Source of the DNA: Clostridia bacterium
GTDB lineage: Bacteria; Bacillota_A; Clostridia; Christensenellales; Borkfalkiaceae
DNA: 9,321 bases
Reading direction: 5' to 3'
NCBI GenBank assembly: GCA_017462505.1
Contig: JAFTQY010000095.1
Span: forward strand, 1 to 9,321
Notes under the pieces: generated by a model
Databases searched by the model: none
Seen by the model: only the letters and a program-made list of their open reading frames with translations
What the model was told of the DNA's origin: nothing
Program-made: the position numbers and the translations under genes
In this document: piece by piece, positions 6,006 to 9,321 of the stretch
Position numbering within the stretch: position 1 is the stretch's first letter
Layout: each line of letters opens with the position of its first letter

Positions 6006-7529
6006 TTAGATTTTTTGATACAGAATATAGGTGACTCGTTCCTCGCGCGACCATTCGCCCACGCGTAATACTTCCTGATAATTTTCGTGCGACAGCTCGT
6101 CCTTGACGCGGTTATCCAAGCGGTAAACGACGAAATCGGTCAGCCCCTCGTCCAAATACCGCGCCATCTCCGCGTGCATCTCTTCCATCGGAATATTCAG
6201 CTCCGCAAAATAGCGCAGGTGCGGAATAATATCCGCCGCCAAATAAAATCCGTTATCTAGCCCGCCGTAATTGAGCAACGTAGGGTCGTCGTCGCCGTGC
6301 TGTTGAATATACGCGGCTATCTTGTACTGCGCCAGCTCTTCCCGCTCCTTAAAAATATGGTGATGATGTCCGTTGGACACAAAGAAGATCGCCGACGACG
6401 CCAAGATCAGCGCGCCGCATACCGCGCCCAGCGGTTTTAACAGCTTTGCGCCCTTTTGCTCGACAAGCTCCAAAACGGACACGTACCCGAACGCCGCAAA
6501 CACGTAGAAAGGCAAGCCGTAATAGCGATACACCTTACCACCGATAAACAGCACCGCCGTCATGATCGAGAATATCCACAGCAAAAACCAGCGTTCTTCC
6601 CCTTTCTTTTTCACCGCGAACCATACCACGCCAAACAGAGCAAACAGGTTGTATTGCGGGTTGCGAACGAGCGACACGATCGCCGTCCAAAAAATCATCA
6701 AAACCGATTTAAACGCGTTCCCCTTAGGGGAATACAAAAACAGGTTATCATACAGATACACCTGCATCCAGTCCGCAAACGCGCCCGTCGCCAAGAAATA
6801 GATAAGGCAGGGCAGGGTGGCAAGGAGCACGCCGCATGCGATCCAAAGCACCGATTTTCCGATTTCTCGATAGGCTTTGCGGCGGATAGAACGCCACACA
6901 AAATAGGCAAACCACCCCAGATATATCCCGATGACGGTGAATTTGCTCCAAAAAACGATTCCTGCGGTAACGCCGATAAGCAGGTATTGCCGCGCGGAAA
7001 ATTCCTTTTCCGTTTTGATATTTTTCACCGTGATATACAGCAACCAAAGATAGAGGGGCGAAACAAATTCTTCCACGCTGTCCCCCGTGGACATGGCGTA
7101 CGAGAACGCCACCGACGCGCCGATCAGGGTCGCAACGACCGCGCAGACGGATTTTTTGTGCCCGTACACCCCGACGATTTTCGCAATCAGTAGCATGGAA
7201 AAGAAGAGGTTGACGATTTCCATCAGCCATACGCCCAAAAACGAGCGGTCGGATATCAATGCCGCCAGCGCGTGCAAAAAGTACACGTACGGACCTTTTT
7301 GTTCGTAGATATCCCGATACATTACCTTTCCGTCGAGCATGGCTCTGCCCACCGTCAAAAAGCAGTTGGGATCGGACCATTCGTTGATCGGGAAGAAGGG
7401 CGAGCCGCCAAAGGCAAACAGCGAAATCAGCAAGGCTACCGCCGCCAAATACAGCCACCAGCCGTGCCGTTGCAACCAAGCCCTTACGGCGTTTTGATTT
7501 TCAGTTTTCGCCTCTGTGCCCATCGACAC
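6006..7529 (-). CDS. Polytopic membrane protein, GT-C-type (GT39/ArnT-like) glycosyltransferase
   Basis: This 507-residue membrane protein has about 11-12 predicted hydrophobic helices (roughly 24-41, 82-94, 99-118, 126-146, 155-169, 182-213 in parts, 227-248, 275-288, 293-305, 313-330, 337-355, 367-384) and a soluble C-terminal domain (about 388-507). The first extracytoplasmic loop has an acidic site, NEWSDPNCF (49-57), followed by YRDIYEQKGPYVYF (71-84). This matches the layout of GT-C transferases that take a sugar from a polyprenyl-phosphate donor, where a loop aspartate is often catalytic. A run of four histidines (388-391) begins the soluble tail. The downstream position behind a GT2 polyprenol-phosphate glycosyltransferase supports a role in adding sugars to a cell-surface polymer or protein. 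Acceptor and sugar cannot be read from the sequence. The GTG start at 7529 lies five bases from AGGAGG; an ATG two codons later (7523) is also possible. Confidence 0.75.
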   Translation of the reverse strand: MSMGTEAKTENQNAVRAWLQRHGWWLYLAAVALLISLFAFGGSPFFPINEWSDPNCFLTVGRAMLDGKVMYRDIYEQKGPYVYFLHALAALISDRSFLGVWLMEIVNLFFSMLLIAKIVGVYGHKKSVCAVVATLIGASVAFSYAMSTGDSVEEFVSPLYLWLLYITVKNIKTEKEFSARQYLLIGVTAGIVFWSKFTVIGIYLGWFAYFVWRSIRRKAYREIGKSVLWIACGVLLATLPCLIYFLATGAFADWMQVYLYDNLFLYSPKGNAFKSVLMIFWTAIVSLVRNPQYNLFALFGVVWFAVKKKGEERWFLLWIFSIMTAVLFIGGKVYRYYGLPFYVFAAFGYVSVLELVEQKGAKLLKPLGAVCGALILASSAIFFVSNGHHHHIFKEREELAQYKIAAYIQQHGDDDPTLLNYGGLDNGFYLAADIIPHLRYFAELNIPMEEMHAEMARYLDEGLTDFVVYRLDNRVKDELSHENYQEVLRVGEWSREERVTYILYQKI

Positions 7530-7534
7530 AACCC

Positions 7535-7540
7535 CCTCCT
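7535..7540 (-). promoter_or_regulatory. Ribosome binding site of the GT-C gene
   Basis: AGGAGG, continued by GGG, reads on the minus strand and ends five bases before the GTG at 7529 and eleven before the ATG at 7523. The spacing slightly favours the GTG. It is the best Shine-Dalgarno match I saw in the window. Confidence 0.7.
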
Positions 7541-7561
7541 TTTGATCAGATAATACAGTAA

Positions 7562-7586
7562 ACGGTTGCGCAAAAATCGCAACCGT
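7562..7586 (-). terminator. Weak terminator or attenuator between the two glycosyltransferase genes
   Basis: The nine-bp arms ACGGTTGCG and CGCAACCGT enclose a 7-nt A/T-rich loop, starting ten bases after the GT2 stop. In the direction of the flanking genes it is followed only by TTACTGTATTAT, a poor U-tract. On the opposite strand it is followed by CTTTTT. A leaky terminator that lets a fraction of transcripts reach the GT-C gene is the simplest reading. No clear separate promoter for the GT-C gene was found, only an isolated TATTAT at about 7550-7555. Confidence 0.55.
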
Positions 7587-7595
7587 CTTTTTCGT

Positions 7596-8543
7596 TTATT
7601 TACTAACGGCGTCGTCCTTGTTCGTTTCGCCTATGATATACTCCGGTCTATGTCTGACCTCTTTGAAAATCTTGGCGACGTAAATCCCCATGATCCCAAA
7701 CGAGAAGAGCACAAAGCTCGTCAAAAGGCACATAACGCTGACAAGCAAGGGCCAACCCATGATCGGATAATCGTACCCGATCGTACGCACCAGCGCAAAA
7801 ATCAGCATGCCCAAGAACCCGAGCAGCGAGAACACGCCAAGCCCCGTCGAAATCTTCAAGGGCGCGTCCGAGAAATCCACGATCCCGTCGATCGAGTATT
7901 TGAACAGCTTTTTAAAGCTCCATTTCGTCTGCCCCGCTACGCGCTCGATATTTTCATAAGGCAACCAGTAGGTCCTAAACCCGATCCAGCCGAAGATCCC
8001 TTTCGAAAAACGGTCGCGTTCGCTCATCGCCACGATCGAATCCACCATCGAACGTTTCATCAAACGGAAATCGCGCGCGCCGTCCACGATATCCGCGTCG
8101 GACACTTTGTTGATCATTTTATAGAACGTTCTTGCAAAGAACGAACGGAGCTTGGGTTCGCCCTTGCGGGTTTCACGGCGGGTCGCTACGCTGTCGTATT
8201 CCCCCGTTTTGATAATTTCCATCATCTTGGGCAAAAGCGAGGGCGGGTCTTGCATGTCCGCGTCCATAACCGCCGCGTAATCCCCCGTCACGTTGCAAAA
8301 GCCCGCGTACATCGCCGCCTCTTTGCCAAAGTTACGGGAAAACGAGATATATTTCACACGTTCGTCTTCCTTTGCCATTTCGCGCAGCTGCGGCAAGGTC
8401 TTATCCTTAGAGCCGTCGTCCACGAACAGCATTTCAAAATCGTATTCCGCCATTTCCGCCGTTACTTTTTTCAGCTCGGCAAAAAGATAGGGCAGGGATT
8501 CTTCTTCGTTATAGCAAGGAATGATCAAAGATATTTTTTCCAT
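7596..8543 (-). CDS. GT2 polyprenyl-phosphate glycosyltransferase (GtrB/DPM1-like)
   Basis: This 315-residue enzyme should transfer a sugar from a nucleotide donor to polyprenyl (undecaprenyl) phosphate at the inner face of the membrane. The GT-A domain starts ISLIIPCYNEEESLP (4-18), followed by FVDDGSKDKT (40-49), ISFSRNFGKEAAMYAGF (66-82) and the metal/donor motif DADMQDPP (94-101). The region RDFRLMKR (157-164) and the stretch to KWSFKKLFKYSIDG (207-220) are also typical. Two membrane helices follow (about 233-254 and 263-291), as in GtrB, CsbB and YkoT-like proteins. The ATG at 8543 is chosen because AAAAGGGA (8557-8550) lies six bases upstream, the family begins here, and a consensus promoter plus the pnp terminator occupy the in-frame open region further upstream. 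The partner is the downstream GT-C protein. The sugar cannot be deduced. Confidence 0.9.
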   Translation of the reverse strand: MEKISLIIPCYNEEESLPYLFAELKKVTAEMAEYDFEMLFVDDGSKDKTLPQLREMAKEDERVKYISFSRNFGKEAAMYAGFCNVTGDYAAVMDADMQDPPSLLPKMMEIIKTGEYDSVATRRETRKGEPKLRSFFARTFYKMINKVSDADIVDGARDFRLMKRSMVDSIVAMSERDRFSKGIFGWIGFRTYWLPYENIERVAGQTKWSFKKLFKYSIDGIVDFSDAPLKISTGLGVFSLLGFLGMLIFALVRTIGYDYPIMGWPLLVSVMCLLTSFVLFSFGIMGIYVAKIFKEVRHRPEYIIGETNKDDAVSK

Positions 8544-8592
8544 TTTGCGTCCCTTTTCTTCTTTTCTGTGCAAACTTGTCCGCACTATCTTC

Positions 8593-8621
8593 ATTATACT
8601 ATATCGACGTGTATTTGTCAA
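8593..8621 (-). promoter_or_regulatory. Consensus sigma-A promoter for the glycosyltransferase pair
   Basis: On the minus strand a perfect TTGACA (8621-8616) and a perfect TATAAT (8598-8593) are separated by 17 bp. Transcription should start near 8586, giving a leader of about 43 nt before the ATG at 8543. This places all in-frame start codons upstream of about 8590 outside the transcript. It is the only promoter in the window with both hexamers perfect. Confidence 0.88.
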
Positions 8622-8647
8622 CCCGTTTGTTTGATTTTTTCCTACGG

Positions 8648-8687
8648 AAAAACAAAAGCAGCCCCGAGCCGTTTTGGCTCGGGGCTG
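8648..8687 (-). terminator. Intrinsic terminator of pnp
   Basis: On the minus strand the perfect 12-bp arms CAGCCCCGAGCC (8687-8676) and GGCTCGGGGCTG (8670-8659) flank an AAAAC loop and are followed by CTTTTGTTTTT. It lies 15 bp beyond the pnp stop codon. It insulates pnp from the glycosyltransferase promoter just downstream. Confidence 0.93.
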
Positions 8688-8702
8688 TTCCTTTATCAAG
8701 GA

Positions 8703-9321
8703 TTAGTCCATTTTTTCAAGCAATTTCAAATCAATGCCCTTTTCGCCGATCTTGATGATCTCTACCTTTACCTTGTCGCCGACGTTCAACACGTCCTCAA
8801 CCTGGTTCACTCTCTGTTCGGAGAGCTTGGAAATGTGGATCATACCGTCTTTACCGGGAGCAAATTCAACGAATGCGCCGAGCTTGGACATTACGCGAAC
8901 GACTACGCCCACGAACATATCGCCCACTTCGGGATCGTGCGCGATCGATTCAACGATCGCCTTTGCACGTTTCGCGTTTGCAACGTCGCCGTAGCAAGCG
9001 ATACATACCGTACCGTCATCCTCGATATCGATCTTCGTACCCGTCTGTTCGATGATCTTGTTGATGACCTTACCCTGCTTGCCGACAACGTCGCCGATCT
9101 TTTCGGGGTTGATCTTGAAGGTGATGATCTTGGGTGCGTATTCGGACAATTCTTCGCTGACCGCAGGGATACATTCGAGCATCTTGCCCAAAATGTGCTT
9201 TCTTGCAAGCTGTGCCTTTGCGATTGCGTCAAGCATGATTTCCTTGGAAATACCCTTGATCTTGATATCCATTTGGATTGCGGTGATACCGTTGTCCGTA
9301 CCCGCTACCTTGAAGTCCATG
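8703..9321 (-). CDS. pnp: Polynucleotide phosphorylase, C-terminal part (runs off right edge)
   Basis: This is the 3' end of PNPase, the phosphorolytic 3'-5' exoribonuclease of RNA turnover. The frame is open at base 9321; the Met at 9320 is internal to the conserved block MDFKVAGTDNGITAIQMDIK and is not the start. From memory, its D2 and K4 (visible numbering) correspond to E. coli active-site residues D492 and K494. Then follow the end of the second RNase PH domain (to about 50), the KH domain (about 63-127, with the GKQG loop at 80-83 and IDIEDDGTVCIACYG) and the S1 domain (about 131-201, GMIHISKLSEQRV). The protein stops four residues after the S1 fold (LLEKMD), without the long tail seen in proteobacterial enzymes that bind RNase E. 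The gene ends at a strong terminator and looks intact as far as visible. Confidence 0.96.
   Translation of the reverse strand, partial: MDFKVAGTDNGITAIQMDIKIKGISKEIMLDAIAKAQLARKHILGKMLECIPAVSEELSEYAPKIITFKINPEKIGDVVGKQGKVINKIIEQTGTKIDIEDDGTVCIACYGDVANAKRAKAIVESIAHDPEVGDMFVGVVVRVMSKLGAFVEFAPGKDGMIHISKLSEQRVNQVEDVLNVGDKVKVEIIKIGEKGIDLKLLEKMD

Noticed and set aside
6356..6367. Four consecutive histidines in the GT-C protein as a metal site or tag
   Set aside because: They lie just after the last membrane helix with no accompanying metal-site pattern. A short histidine run alone does not support a function.
8544..8699. In-frame 52-codon N-terminal extension of the GT2 enzyme
   Set aside because: This stretch contains the pnp terminator and a perfect promoter for the gene itself. 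The ATG at 8543 has a good ribosome site and begins exactly at the conserved GT2 N-terminus.

Overview
The window is an ordinary, densely coding stretch of bacterial chromosome, most likely from a Gram-positive Firmicute of the Clostridia. Protein style, sigma-A type promoters, GGAGG-type ribosome sites, a VanW-family secreted protein and strong GC-hairpin terminators all point that way. The finer placement (perhaps an uncultured gut lineage) is a guess. No tRNA, rRNA, CRISPR array, insertion sequence or phage gene is visible.

Layout from left to right: the 5' part of asnS (minus strand, running off the left edge); a VanW-domain envelope protein (minus); recF (minus); a 130-bp divergent intergenic region; dnaA (plus); mnmG/gidA (plus); a strong bidirectional terminator; a polytopic membrane glycosyltransferase-like protein of the GT-C type (minus); a GT2 polyprenol-phosphate glycosyltransferase of the GtrB/DPM1-like type (minus); and the 3' end of pnp, polynucleotide phosphorylase (minus, running off the right edge).

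The left and central part resembles the replication-origin neighbourhood of many bacteria (dnaA, recF, mnmG), but rearranged. dnaN is absent between dnaA and recF, recF is divergent from dnaA, and mnmG directly follows dnaA. I found no convincing DnaA-box cluster, so I do not call an oriC. recF and dnaA share a short regulatory region in which a very good recF promoter overlaps a candidate -10 element for dnaA.

The right part is a two-gene surface-glycosylation unit. The GT2 enzyme should charge a polyprenyl phosphate with a sugar on the cytoplasmic side, and the GT-C protein should transfer that sugar to a surface acceptor outside. A consensus promoter drives the GT2 gene, and an imperfect terminator sits between the two genes. 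The flippase expected in such three-component systems is not in the window.

I do not see a clearly novel system. The points most worth a second look are the rearranged dnaA/recF locus with overlapping divergent promoters, the flippase-less glycosyltransferase pair with a possible attenuator, and the compact VanW protein behind recF.
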